A DNA stretch of 64,000 bases from Scatonaster sp045598705 (GCA_045598705.1 JAZLMM010000046.1:39582-103581); one strand, 5' to 3'; shown: positions 52,683 to 62,329, counted from the first letter of the stretch. Program-made: numbers and translations. Notes: generated from the letters alone by a model not told the origin.

Positions 52683-54656
52683 ATGGGAAATTGGGCACAA
52701 CTGAAAGAGAATCCTTCTTGGTATGACGCGGGAACTTTCGATGTAGCAATTGTTGGCGCGGGACATGCGGGGTGTGAAGCGGCTTTTGCTTGCGCACATA
52801 TGGGTCTGCAGACAGTACTATTTACGCTCCATTTGGATCAGTTGGCCAACCTTCCGTGTAATCCAAGTATTGGTGGTACGGCGAAGGGTCAATTGGTACG
52901 CGAAATCGATGCTTTAGGTGGTGTGATGGGCGAGATGGCAGATATGTCGGCCATTCAGACCAGAATGTTGAATCGCTCGAAGGGACCTGCAGTATTCTCG
53001 CCTCGTGCACAGATGGATCGTGCGGCGTATAGTCGACGCATGAAAGAACGCATTGAGAAAGAGGAGAATCTTTCGCTCATTCAGGCTGAGATCGTCGAAC
53101 TCTTCTGGGAGAGGGATGCAAGCAGTCGTCAAGTCTTAAATGGCGTACGCACAAGAAGCGGCGCTTGTTATCATGTCCAGGCTGCAGTTGTGTGTGCCGG
53201 CACCTATATGGAATCCAGAACGATTCGTGGAGAGGTGATCGTTGAAAGCGGTCCGGATGGATTGTCTCGTTCGGTTGGACTTTCTAAGAGCATGGCCGAT
53301 GCGGGCATTCCGATGCAACGCTTTAAGACTGGTACGCCAGTTCGTGTGAATGCGCGTACTGTGGATACATCTGTTATGGAGATTCAACCAGGGGAACCAG
53401 ATATGCCACCTTTCTCCTATGAGAATGAAATGAATGGCTTCACACCAAGAGAGAATCAAATCCCATGTTATGCGGTCTGGACGACACCTGAAACACGAGA
53501 TGTCATCAAGTCCAATATGAATCGATCACCTCTATATAGTGGCGTCATCGAAGGAACAGGTCCAAGATATTGTCCTTCCATCGAAGATAAATTCATGCGT
53601 TTCCCAGATCGCGAACGTCATCAGATATTCGTTGAACCAATGGGTGAACATACACAGGAGCTATATCTACAAGGCTTCAGCACGAGCCTTCCGGAAGATG
53701 TTCAGGTGCAGATGGTACACTCCTTACCAGGACTGGAACACGCGCATATTCAACGCGCGGCCTATGCGATTGAATACGATTGTATCGATCCGACTTCAAT
53801 GAACCTAACCGAAGAATCTTCCTGCTTGGAAGGACTTTTTACAGCTGGACAAATCAACGGTTCTTCAGGATATGAAGAAGCCGCCGCCCAAGGATTGATT
53901 GCCGGAATTAACGCCGCACGCAAAGTAAAAGGCGAAGCTCCCGTGATTCTTGATCGTTCTCAAGCTTATATTGGCGTATTGATCGATGATCTGGTGACAA
54001 AAGGTACGCAGGAACCGTACCGCATGATGACGTCTCGTGCCGAGTACCGCATTTTCCTGCGTCAGGACAATGCTGACATGCGTCTGACAGCACTCGGCCA
54101 CGAAATTGGACTCATCTCTGACGAACGATTTGCCGCATTTGAAGCCAAGAAGGAAGCGATTGATACGGAGAAAGCACGTCTCCGTGCCACTTTCTTGCCA
54201 CCGAGCAAGGAACTCCACGAGATCCTTCAATCGTGCAATAGTACCATTACACAGTCCGGAATCTCTTTGGCAGAACTGATCAAGCGCCCGGAAATACATT
54301 ATGCAGATTTGGCGCCCGTCGACGACAGAAGACCGACGCTCACGAGTGATGTCATTTTTGCCGTAGAAGTAGATATTAAGTACGAAGGATATCTTGCACT
54401 AGAAGAAGAGCGGATCCGGAAGTTTAATAACTTGGAGAAGAAGAAACTGTCACCGGATATCCCATATGACCAAATTTCGGGATTACGTCTGGAAGCAAGA
54501 AGTAAGTTGATGCAAAGAAAACCCATGTCCCTTGGACAGGCATCACGAATTTCCGGTGTATCCCCAGCCGATATAGCAGTGCTTCTGGTTTATCTAGAAG
54601 CCAAGAAACGCGAGAATCAGAAATCAGGAGACGAACATGGCGATGGACCGAAATAA
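52683..54656 (+). CDS. mnmG: tRNA uridine-5-carboxymethylaminomethyl modification enzyme MnmG
   Basis: 657 residues. FAD-binding VAIVGAGHAGCEAAFA at ~23-38, NLPCNPSIGGTAKGQLVREID, GPRYCPSIEDK, AGQINGSSGYEEAAAQGL and the C-terminal DIKYEGYL with GLRLEARSKL. It works with MnmE. An N-terminal extension of ~20 residues precedes the first strand. Start ATG 52683 lies 12 nt after mnmE; the end overlaps rsmG by 20 nt. Confidence 0.95.
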   Translation: MGNWAQLKENPSWYDAGTFDVAIVGAGHAGCEAAFACAHMGLQTVLFTLHLDQLANLPCNPSIGGTAKGQLVREIDALGGVMGEMADMSAIQTRMLNRSKGPAVFSPRAQMDRAAYSRRMKERIEKEENLSLIQAEIVELFWERDASSRQVLNGVRTRSGACYHVQAAVVCAGTYMESRTIRGEVIVESGPDGLSRSVGLSKSMADAGIPMQRFKTGTPVRVNARTVDTSVMEIQPGEPDMPPFSYENEMNGFTPRENQIPCYAVWTTPETRDVIKSNMNRSPLYSGVIEGTGPRYCPSIEDKFMRFPDRERHQIFVEPMGEHTQELYLQGFSTSLPEDVQVQMVHSLPGLEHAHIQRAAYAIEYDCIDPTSMNLTEESSCLEGLFTAGQINGSSGYEEAAAQGLIAGINAARKVKGEAPVILDRSQAYIGVLIDDLVTKGTQEPYRMMTSRAEYRIFLRQDNADMRLTALGHEIGLISDERFAAFEAKKEAIDTEKARLRATFLPPSKELHEILQSCNSTITQSGISLAELIKRPEIHYADLAPVDDRRPTLTSDVIFAVEVDIKYEGYLALEEERIRKFNNLEKKKLSPDIPYDQISGLRLEARSKLMQRKPMSLGQASRISGVSPADIAVLLVYLEAKKRENQKSGDEHGDGPK

Positions 54657-55539
54657 GAAATTAAAGCCCCAGACGCAGAAAACGTTGTCAAAGGAACAGA
54701 AGAAGAACTTTCGTAACCATCACATGGGCAATAGCGATTCGGTAAAACCTGTACCGCCTAAACATGAGCCAATCGTGACGAGTGAAGAAGAGATCGTCCG
54801 TGCTCAAGATATCTCCCCATATCTTACGGATGGTACCCAAGAAATTGCTGTACCACTTTCTGCAGAAAGCATTCGTGCTTTTCACGTATATGCCGCGATG
54901 CTTCGTACTTGGAACGAAAAGATGAACTTAACGAATATTCTCGATGACCAGGGAATTGCCATTCGCCATTTCGTAGATTCCTTGACACTGGTGGCGCATA
55001 TCGAAGAAGAAGAGGAGCGACAGCATCGGAGAGAATTATCCCTTATCGATGTAGGCACAGGTGCTGGATTTCCAGGAATTCCACTGAAGGTGACCATGCC
55101 CGAATTGGAAGTTACGCTTCTGGATTCGCTTAATAAACGCATTTCTTTCTTGAATGCAGTATGTGAGAACTTACATCTCACAGGAATCAGTGCGATTCAT
55201 GCTCGTGCAGAAGAAGGTGCGAAGAATAAGAACTATCGTGAGAAATATGATATCGCCACGGCCCGAGCAGTCGCTGCATTACCTACGCTTTGCGAATACT
55301 GTTTGCCTTATGTGAAGATAGGGGGCATTTTCCTTGCGATGAAAGGCCATGCAGATGATGAAGTTGAGGCGGCCAAGAAGGCTATTATTACTTTAGGTGG
55401 TACGATTGAGAATGTTCGTGAATTTGTCCTGCCGGGTACAGATATGAAGCGGACCATTGTCGTGGTACGCAAAGTGAGACCAACACCGCCAAAGTATCCG
55501 CGTGGGCAGGGGAAACCTGAGAAGGAGCCTATCTTATGA
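54637..55539 (+). CDS. rsmG: 16S rRNA (guanine-527-N7)-methyltransferase
   Basis: 300 residues, about 60 longer than typical RsmG (~238). The extra part is N-terminal, Lys/Asn/Gln-rich and likely disordered (residues 1-~70). The core has LTNI followed by FVDSLTLV, the SAM motif DVGTGAGFPGIPLK and ARAVAALPTLCEYCLPY. ATG 54637 is six bases after CAGGAG; an internal start would need to skip a good ribosome binding site. It methylates G527 of 16S rRNA. The stop overlaps the AEC transporter start. Confidence 0.92.
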   Translation: MAMDRNKKLKPQTQKTLSKEQKKNFRNHHMGNSDSVKPVPPKHEPIVTSEEEIVRAQDISPYLTDGTQEIAVPLSAESIRAFHVYAAMLRTWNEKMNLTNILDDQGIAIRHFVDSLTLVAHIEEEEERQHRRELSLIDVGTGAGFPGIPLKVTMPELEVTLLDSLNKRISFLNAVCENLHLTGISAIHARAEEGAKNKNYREKYDIATARAVAALPTLCEYCLPYVKIGGIFLAMKGHADDEVEAAKKAIITLGGTIENVREFVLPGTDMKRTIVVVRKVRPTPPKYPRGQGKPEKEPIL

Positions 55540-56513
55540 CGGCCGTCTACCTTGCGATTCAGATGACGCTTCTTATGAGCGTCGGCTTTGTCGCTCGCAA
55601 AGTTCGAATCGTCGATGAGAAGTTCCCACAATCGTTGGGAAATTTCCTATATCACTTCGGCTTTACCTGCGTGGTACTTAAGGCGATGATGAGTGCAGAT
55701 CTTTCGGCACTCGGCGATATGGGACTGCTGATCCTCATCAGTATGGGAACGATGGCAGTAATGTTTGTATTCGGTACGTTTACGAATCTACTGCTTCACA
55801 AGAAAGATGATATGGCGAAGATTTCAATCGTTGACCTAATGTTTGTGAACTTCACATTTATGGCCTTCCCAATTATCGAGGCACTCTACGGTGAGAAAGG
55901 TAGCATATATATTGCGGCCTATACTATCCCAGTGCGTATTCTTTTCTATGTAATAACGCCACTTATTCTGGCATCCGCTGTGAAGTATCGGACGCAATCC
56001 GCTTCGGAGCGCCTAGATAAACCGAATATCCAGGTGGGAAAAGAAGTGCGCAAAGTGCTCCTTTCTGCGCCGGTCCTAGCCATACCGATTGGATTGGGAC
56101 TTAGTTTTCTTCCGTTTGATTTGCCATCGCCTATCACAAACAGTATTGCAGCTATTGCTGCAGTCGTGACGCCAATGGGTATGGCCTTGTGTGGCATGCG
56201 GCTTGCAGAAGTGCCGATTAAAGAGTGCCTGCATAATGGTCGTATATGGTTCTTAACGGCTTTGCGACTGATCTTTGCGCCAGCCATCGCTTTAGGTCTG
56301 ATGTTTCTTCTGACTCGCTTTGCATCTTTGGATGAGGTGCTGGTGAAGATGTGCGTCATTTATTGCGCACTGCCCGCTGCAGCTTCTACAACGATCATTG
56401 CCATGAATGTAGGTTCTGACTCAATCAAAGCAGCGCAGTGCGTCTTTGCGACGACTGCGCTGTCTGTGTGTACACTTCCGATATGGGTCTACGTGGTAGA
56501 TTTGGTTTTCTAA
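55536..56513 (+). CDS. AEC-family (auxin efflux carrier-like) transporter
   Basis: 325 residues with about ten membrane segments in two halves, in the AEC pattern (MTLLMSVGFVARKVRIVDEKF, then FMAFPIIEALYGEKG and PLGMALCGMRLAE-like MGMALCGMRL). Known members export organic acids such as malate. The ATGA overlap with rsmG suggests coupling. parA/parB, often downstream of rsmG, are not here. It converges on the anti-sigma gene 7 nt away. Confidence 0.88.
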   Translation: MTAVYLAIQMTLLMSVGFVARKVRIVDEKFPQSLGNFLYHFGFTCVVLKAMMSADLSALGDMGLLILISMGTMAVMFVFGTFTNLLLHKKDDMAKISIVDLMFVNFTFMAFPIIEALYGEKGSIYIAAYTIPVRILFYVITPLILASAVKYRTQSASERLDKPNIQVGKEVRKVLLSAPVLAIPIGLGLSFLPFDLPSPITNSIAAIAAVVTPMGMALCGMRLAEVPIKECLHNGRIWFLTALRLIFAPAIALGLMFLLTRFASLDEVLVKMCVIYCALPAAASTTIIAMNVGSDSIKAAQCVFATTALSVCTLPIWVYVVDLVF

Positions 56514-56520
56514 ATCTTTA

Positions 56521-57327
56521 TCAAATCTCAGTGGAGTAGATGTACATAGGATCTCCATCTACTAACTGACCATCAATATATGTGCACAAATAGAAATCCA
56601 AGATGGTGATCTGCATCGGATCCATCGAATTCACGGTGGTAATAATGAGCGAACTATTAATGTCATCATAAACCACGGCGTAAATGAATCGGTTATCGTC
56701 GAGATCGTTAATCTGCGGTGTTACGCGTGATTCGTTATCAGACAGTAACTCATCCGTCACCAAATCACGGAGTTCTAGAGATTTTCCATCGCGAGAAATA
56801 CATAGTCTATATGTGTCAAACTTAATCTGAGTTAAGTCTTGCTGAGATGTATTGGCCTTTGCCCATTCTCCTTCAATATCCACAGCCAGTGAGACAACGT
56901 TTGAATTTGACGTTGGAGAATCGTCGACGAAAAGCGGACTTCCCTTAGTAATATCATGATTAAATCCTTCTTCAGCCTCGTCAGCATAGTCAATCGCTTC
57001 GCTTTCTTCGACACACGTCGTCTCTTCGCAATGATTTTCAGCCGCTGAGGTACTGCGCACAGAGAAAGAAACATCCCCATTCATGCTGTCTTTCTTGCTC
57101 AACTTCGGAATGAGCAATACCATACCACCAACAATCAGGGCGGTACAAGCTACAGGGATAGCAATTTTCCATAATCTAGCGAGCGAACGGGATGACTTCT
57201 TCTTCACTTCAACAGATTGGGCAGCTTGTTCAATTCGAGCTTTCTCAATAGCTAGACGAGTCTTGGCTAATAATTCGTCAGAAACTTGAATCGATTCCAA
57301 ACTTTGTTTCAAATCATCTCCAAACAT
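56521..57327 (-). CDS. Putative anti-sigma factor, single membrane span
   Basis: 268 residues. A cytoplasmic N-terminus (1-~52, DDLKQSLESIQVSDELLAKTR) is followed by one membrane helix (~53-73, IAIPVACTALIVGGMVLLI) and an acidic extracytoplasmic domain (FRLCISRDGKSLELRDL-like region). There is no zinc-binding HxxxCxxC, so it is not a ZAS-type anti-sigma. The one-base gap after the sigma gene and the single-span design support the role. AAGGAGGG precedes the start. Confidence 0.75.
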   Translation of the reverse strand: MFGDDLKQSLESIQVSDELLAKTRLAIEKARIEQAAQSVEVKKKSSRSLARLWKIAIPVACTALIVGGMVLLIPKLSKKDSMNGDVSFSVRSTSAAENHCEETTCVEESEAIDYADEAEEGFNHDITKGSPLFVDDSPTSNSNVVSLAVDIEGEWAKANTSQQDLTQIKFDTYRLCISRDGKSLELRDLVTDELLSDNESRVTPQINDLDDNRFIYAVVYDDINSSLIITTVNSMDPMQITILDFYLCTYIDGQLVDGDPMYIYSTEI

Positions 57328-57328
57328 A

Positions 57329-57862
57329 TTACTCGCCCTCCTTCCAAAAATCCTTCAGTTTTGTTCGTGCACGCATGAGACGGCTACGAACCGTGCTCTC
57401 GGTAATGCCCAATTGGTTCGCAATTGCAGCATTGTCCATGTCAAAATAGAAACGAAGTAGGATGACATCCTTATACTTCGCAGGCAAATCCTGTACCGCA
57501 GAAAGGAGAGGATTACTGTCGTCTAATCGTTCGATCATACGATCTTCGACAGGGTTCCCTGGAAGGGGTTTGATGCGCTTCTTCTCCTCGCTTGTAGGCT
57601 TCGTCTTATCTAGAAGATCCCCCATGAAACTTGTTCGCTTCATGTATGAAGACTTCAGATAATCCAGACACACATTACGTGCGATGGACAGGAGCCAGTA
57701 CTTTACGTCACTTTCTCCACGATAGGAACCGCTACGGGTCATGACCTTGACGAATACGTCTTGAAAAGCATCTTCGGCAAGACTTTGTTTGCGAAGATAG
57801 ACGTTGCACATTCGAAGTACATCATCACCATATAACCGGAAAAGCTCTTCTACGTCGAGCAT
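57329..57862 (-). CDS. ECF sigma-70 family factor
   Basis: 177 residues. Region 2 has EELFRLYGDDVLRMCNVYL, AEDAFQDVFVKVMT and VKYWLLSIARNVCLDYLKS; region 4 has LPAKYKDVILLRFYFDMDNAAIANQLGITESTVRSRLMRAR. The start at 57862 has AGGAGGAGCG four bases upstream; longer starts are possible but lack this. With the gene that follows it forms a sigma/anti-sigma pair likely responding to envelope conditions. The target promoter is unknown. An inverted repeat lies between it and gyrA. Confidence 0.92.
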   Translation of the reverse strand: MLDVEELFRLYGDDVLRMCNVYLRKQSLAEDAFQDVFVKVMTRSGSYRGESDVKYWLLSIARNVCLDYLKSSYMKRTSFMGDLLDKTKPTSEEKKRIKPLPGNPVEDRMIERLDDSNPLLSAVQDLPAKYKDVILLRFYFDMDNAAIANQLGITESTVRSRLMRARTKLKDFWKEGE

Positions 57863-57961
57863 CGCTCCTCCTGAATTTCCCAGTTCGTTGTTCATAGCCA
57901 TTGTGGTTATTCTCGGCCTCACTTAATAGACGAGATGCAAGAAGCATCTGTTGCAAATTTT

Positions 57962-57980
57962 CTGTGAATAATTATCACAG
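57962..57980. promoter_or_regulatory. 19-bp dyad with a DnaA-box match
   Basis: CTGTGA-ATAATTA-TCACAG is a perfect 6-bp inverted repeat with a 7-nt centre, between the divergent sigma and gyrA genes. The - strand reads TTATTCACA, which fits the DnaA-box pattern TTATNCACA. It could be a regulator site or a lone DnaA box. A TGGTAAAAT (58031-58039) is an extended -10 candidate for gyrA. Confidence 0.45.
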
Positions 57981-58082
57981 GATTATTCTATCAAAAATTC
58001 TGATTTTTTCCACCGTGGAACGGTATGTTGTGGTAAAATATACGGGTAATTATTAGTAATAGTGTATAAGGGAGGAAAACGC

Positions 58083-60749
58083 ATGTCTGATTCTACAAAT
58101 GACAATCTTTCCGGTAAGGATCTGCGTAAGCAGCAAGAAGCCGAAGTAGATGCGATTTTCTGTTCGGAGCAGACCACAATCATCCCGGTCGATCTTGAGA
58201 AAGAAATGAAGAAATCGTTCATTGACTATGCAATGAGCGTAATTTCAGACCGTGCTTTGCCGGATATTCGTGACGGATTGAAGCCAGTTCACAGAAGAAT
58301 TCTATATTCGATGTTCACACAGGGATTTACTCCTGATAAGCCATATCGTAAGTGTGCCACCACAGTTGGTGATGTACTTGGTCGTTTCCATCCACACGGT
58401 GACGCCTCTGTCTACGATGCACTCGTTCGTTTGGCACAGGATTTCTCCATGAGATATATGCTGGTTGAGGGCCATGGTAACTTCGGTTCCATGGATGGTG
58501 ACCCGCCGGCTGCTTACCGTTATACGGAAGCAAGACTCCAGAAAGTCGCAATGGAGATGATGAGCGACATCAATAAGGGCACGGTTGATTTCCGTCCGAA
58601 CTTTGACGAGCATGAGATGGAGCCGGTGGCACTTCCGTCCCGTTTCCCGAATCTCCTTGTCAATGGTTCGGTCGGTATTGCCGTAGGTATGGCCACGAAT
58701 ATTCCACCGCATAATATGGGTGAAGTGATCGATGGCGTCGTGATGCTGTTGGACAATCCAGAAGCAACCATAGACGATTTGCTGACTGTGGTGAAAGGAC
58801 CAGACTTCCCGACAGGCGGTATGATTCTTGGACGCCGTGGTATCAGTGATACTTATCGTACCGGTAAGGGACGTATTGTCGTACGTGCTCATACAGATAT
58901 CGAAGTGATGTCGAATGGTCGTTCCAGAATCATCGTTCACGATCTTCCATATATGGTCAACAAGGCTCGTCTCATCGAGAGAATTGCCGAACTGGTCAAA
59001 GAGAAGAAGATTGAGGGTATCTCAGATATCCGTGATGAGTCTGACCGTAACGAACAGGTTCGTATTGTTGTTGAACTTCGCCGTGATGCGAATGCGAATG
59101 TTGTCCTCAATCAGCTTTACAAGAACTCTCAGATTCAGGATGCTTTCTGTGCGAACATGTTGGCACTTGTTCCGGATGCACAGGGCAGACTTGAACCAAA
59201 GACCATTACGTTGATGGATGCTTTGACACACTATATTGCACATCAGGAAGATGTTGTACTCCGTCGTACGAAGTATGATCTGGAGAAAGCACTTGCCCGT
59301 AAGCATATTGTGGAAGGCCTCCTGATTGCAATCGACAATATCGATGAGGTAATTTCCATCATCCGTTCTTCCAGAACAGAGGAACAGGCGAAGGCGAGAT
59401 TGTGCGAGCGTTTCGGGTTCTCCGACAAGCAAGCCCAGCATATTGTTGACATGCGACTTGGCCGCTTGACCGGTTTGGAAAGAGAGAAGCTCGAAGCAGA
59501 GGCCAAAGAACTTGCTGAACGTATTGAGTATTTCAACAGTATTATTGGTGATGAAGTACTGCTTCGTAAGGTAATCAAGGAAGAGATCCTTGAAATTAAG
59601 AAGAAGTACAACGAAGACAGAAGAACCGAGATTGGACCACCGGATGAGGATGATATTGATGACGAGTCCTTGATTCAGGAAGAACAGATTGTCATTACAC
59701 TGACGCATCTTGGATATGTGAAGCGTGTGCCAATCGATACCTATAAGAGCCAGCATCGTGGTGGGCGTGGCATCTCCGGACTTGCTACCCATGAGGAAGA
59801 CTATGTCACGAAGATTATTACATCCTCCACGCATGATACCTTATTGTGCTTCACTAACCGTGGTCGCGTATTCCGCATGAAGGGCTATCAGGTTCCAGAA
59901 GCTGGACGTTCCGCCAAGGGGACGGCAGTAGTCAACTTGTTACAGTTGGAAGCCGGAGAGAAGATTCGTACAATTATTCCGGTCAGCGACTTTGAAGTAG
60001 GTGGCTACTTGACCATGGCAACTCGTGAAGGTATTGTCAAGAAGACAGAACTAGCAGACTATGCTCGTATCAACCGTAGTGGTCTGATTGCAATCAATAT
60101 CCGTGAAGAAGATGAATTGGTTGGCGTACATCTGACGGACGGTAATCAAGAGATCGTTCTGGTTACCAGAAATGGTTTGTCGATTCGTTTCAACGAGAAT
60201 ACTGTTCGTAGTACCGGTCGAAACACTATGGGTGTTAAGGGTATTACTCTCCGCGAAGGTGACGAAGTAATCGGCATGGCGCCTGTCATTGAAGAACGCA
60301 ATCTTCTTGTTGTTGCCGAGAATGGTTTTGGTAAGCGTACCGAGATGGAGGAGTATCGTGTACAGTCTCGCGGCGGTAAGGGCCTGATGACATATCGTGT
60401 ATCCGATAAGACAGGACCGCTAGTTCGTGCGCTGCTGGTTGATGATGACAAGGATATCCTAATCATCAATAACGATGGTATTGTCATTCGTCTGTGGGCG
60501 AAGGAAATCCCGGTACTGTCCCGAGTGACCCAGGGCGTTACGCTGATGCGCTCCAAGAATAGCACAGTTGTAGATGTGGCAATCGTTGACCATATGGAAG
60601 AGTCAGAGGAAGACCCCGAAGCAGTTGTGATGGAAGAATCGGATGAAAGAACGGTATCTCCTGATGCTGATTTCACCGAGACGACAGCGAATACAGATTC
60701 AGAGGCACCGATGAATTCTGATGAAACTGAGGGGAACGAGGCACAATGA
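58083..60749 (+). CDS. gyrA: DNA gyrase subunit A
   Basis: 888 residues. N-terminal winged-helix region with SVISDRALPDIRDGLKPVHRR, catalytic Tyr147 in AAYRYTEARL, and a C-terminal beta-pinwheel with the gyrase box, seen as QHRGGRG (QRGGxG class). A Glu/Asp/Thr tail ends the protein. In the quinolone region the sequence is HPHGDASVYD: the position of E. coli Ser83 is Ala108. gyrB is not adjacent, unlike most Firmicutes. GGGAGG precedes ATG 58083. Gyrase activity rather than ParC is supported by the box. The stop overlaps the next gene. Confidence 0.94.
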   Translation: MSDSTNDNLSGKDLRKQQEAEVDAIFCSEQTTIIPVDLEKEMKKSFIDYAMSVISDRALPDIRDGLKPVHRRILYSMFTQGFTPDKPYRKCATTVGDVLGRFHPHGDASVYDALVRLAQDFSMRYMLVEGHGNFGSMDGDPPAAYRYTEARLQKVAMEMMSDINKGTVDFRPNFDEHEMEPVALPSRFPNLLVNGSVGIAVGMATNIPPHNMGEVIDGVVMLLDNPEATIDDLLTVVKGPDFPTGGMILGRRGISDTYRTGKGRIVVRAHTDIEVMSNGRSRIIVHDLPYMVNKARLIERIAELVKEKKIEGISDIRDESDRNEQVRIVVELRRDANANVVLNQLYKNSQIQDAFCANMLALVPDAQGRLEPKTITLMDALTHYIAHQEDVVLRRTKYDLEKALARKHIVEGLLIAIDNIDEVISIIRSSRTEEQAKARLCERFGFSDKQAQHIVDMRLGRLTGLEREKLEAEAKELAERIEYFNSIIGDEVLLRKVIKEEILEIKKKYNEDRRTEIGPPDEDDIDDESLIQEEQIVITLTHLGYVKRVPIDTYKSQHRGGRGISGLATHEEDYVTKIITSSTHDTLLCFTNRGRVFRMKGYQVPEAGRSAKGTAVVNLLQLEAGEKIRTIIPVSDFEVGGYLTMATREGIVKKTELADYARINRSGLIAINIREEDELVGVHLTDGNQEIVLVTRNGLSIRFNENTVRSTGRNTMGVKGITLREGDEVIGMAPVIEERNLLVVAENGFGKRTEMEEYRVQSRGGKGLMTYRVSDKTGPLVRALLVDDDKDILIINNDGIVIRLWAKEIPVLSRVTQGVTLMRSKNSTVVDVAIVDHMEESEEDPEAVVMEESDERTVSPDADFTETTANTDSEAPMNSDETEGNEAQ

Positions 60750-62224
60750 AACATAGTATGAGATACAGCCGAGTAGGTGAGTCAACTGCGCGAATCAAGC
60801 GCGCTGGTTGGCTTTCCTTCCTGCTGATTCTTCTGATTGCATGCCCATGGTTCCCGACCAAGCAAGTGATGGCGGACGAAGATCCCACAGGATGGTCTGT
60901 CAGTGATTCAGGCAACAGCAAAGGAGTAGGCCAACAGGATATCACACTGCCGGAACTTAGCGAAGTTGAGAACTACTGCAAAGCATATTATTGCTACGAT
61001 CGTACTACCAAGCAAGTGCTGCTCTCATATAATGAAGATATTAGAGTGTACCCTGCCAGCATGACGAAGATTCTGACACTCCCTCTTGCGATGGAGTATC
61101 TGGAGCCACATGAAGAGATTACCGTTAGTAAGACTGCAATGGATGCAACTACGCCCAATTCCACAATGATGGGTTTGGTGGTAGGTGAGACATTGGAAGT
61201 GAACGAAGTGTACTATGGATTGATGCTTCCTTCGGGAAATGATGCAGCAAATGTTCTGGCGGAAGAGATTGCAAAACATTATGCAAACACGAAAGGCGCA
61301 CTCCCCACCACGACACCGAATCCAACTCCACCGACAGATGGTTCTCCGATTACACAGGATCCGAACACATTCTCGTTAATCGGTCAGTTTGCGTATATTG
61401 CCAATATGAAGATTCGTGAGCTGGGCCTCACAGACTCGCACTTTGTCAATCCGAATGGCTTACAGAACGAGAATCACTATACCACTGCACATGATCTGAC
61501 GATGATGTTCGATTATGCACTAGGATTTGAAGATTTCTGCACTGTTATTCACACGCCGACACACGCGTTCAAAGCGGATAATAAGCATGATTTTGACGGA
61601 TGGAAAATCGTCCGCAATACGAACTATCTGCTCCAAGATCCGTGGATTATCGGTGCAGACTCTCACTGTGCAGAAGTATTTGGCGGGAAAACTGGTACGA
61701 CCAAGACGGCCGGAACAGGTATGACGCTTCTGACCATCAATGAGAATGGCCACGAGATTATCACCTGTGTATGCGGAATCTCGTATGATGTATCTGACCA
61801 TCAGACAGTTTACGTTGCCTCTGTTGTAAGGGCGGCCAATATCGAGTGCTGGAATGCTGATCCTGTTAAGCGAGTCGAAGGAAATGTAACTGACCATCGT
61901 TCGTATAACGCACCAGATTGGGCAAAGCCAGAAGGCGACCAGTCTTGTGCTACAGTTCCTGGAACGGAAGAACAGACGGAAACAAGTTCGACGATGAGTA
62001 CGTCATCCGTGTCGAACCCAGCCAATTCTGAACCGTCAGAACAGCAGCGCACCCAGGTTCCGAAGCTTGAGGAGAAGACGCTTTTTGAATCACACCCATT
62101 TATCGTAATCGCTTTGGTTGCACTGACGCTTATTGTGATTGTGTTTGTCATCGTCACCATAGTCTCGGTCGGTCGTGCGAGAAGACGCAAGAGAAAAATG
62201 GGTATCCGTAAGATTAACTTCTAG
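60746..62224 (+). CDS. D-alanyl-D-alanine carboxypeptidase (class A/DacA-like PBP)
   Basis: 492 residues. A signal/anchor segment (~20-41) precedes the transpeptidase-fold domain with the three motifs: Ser105-xx-Lys108 in PASMTKIL, Ser163-Gly-Asn165 in LPSGNDAAN, and Lys315-Thr-Gly in GGKTGTT. Between SGN and the next helix is an unusual ~30-residue Thr/Pro insert (PTTTPNPTPPTDG) inside the catalytic domain. A C-terminal Ser/Thr linker leads to a membrane helix (~452-475) with a basic tail. It trims the terminal D-Ala of peptidoglycan. Overlap with gyrA (ATGA) is unusual coupling. Confidence 0.9.
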   Translation: MKHSMRYSRVGESTARIKRAGWLSFLLILLIACPWFPTKQVMADEDPTGWSVSDSGNSKGVGQQDITLPELSEVENYCKAYYCYDRTTKQVLLSYNEDIRVYPASMTKILTLPLAMEYLEPHEEITVSKTAMDATTPNSTMMGLVVGETLEVNEVYYGLMLPSGNDAANVLAEEIAKHYANTKGALPTTTPNPTPPTDGSPITQDPNTFSLIGQFAYIANMKIRELGLTDSHFVNPNGLQNENHYTTAHDLTMMFDYALGFEDFCTVIHTPTHAFKADNKHDFDGWKIVRNTNYLLQDPWIIGADSHCAEVFGGKTGTTKTAGTGMTLLTINENGHEIITCVCGISYDVSDHQTVYVASVVRAANIECWNADPVKRVEGNVTDHRSYNAPDWAKPEGDQSCATVPGTEEQTETSSTMSTSSVSNPANSEPSEQQRTQVPKLEEKTLFESHPFIVIALVALTLIVIVFVIVTIVSVGRARRRKRKMGIRKINF

Positions 62225-62270
62225 TTGACTCTGGCGTCAGAAGAACTGATACAGAATATATGGAAAAAGA

Positions 62271-62304
62271 AAAGAGGTTGCTCTCCAATTGGAGCAACCT
62301 CTTT
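62271..62304. terminator. Bidirectional terminator between carboxypeptidase and ldh
   Basis: AAAGAGGTTGCTC (62271-62283) pairs perfectly with GAGCAACCTCTTT (62292-62304). The + strand continues with ATATAT; the - strand with TTTTCTTTTTCC. It serves both convergent genes. Confidence 0.88.
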
Positions 62305-62329
62305 ATATATCATATATACTAATTGGGAA

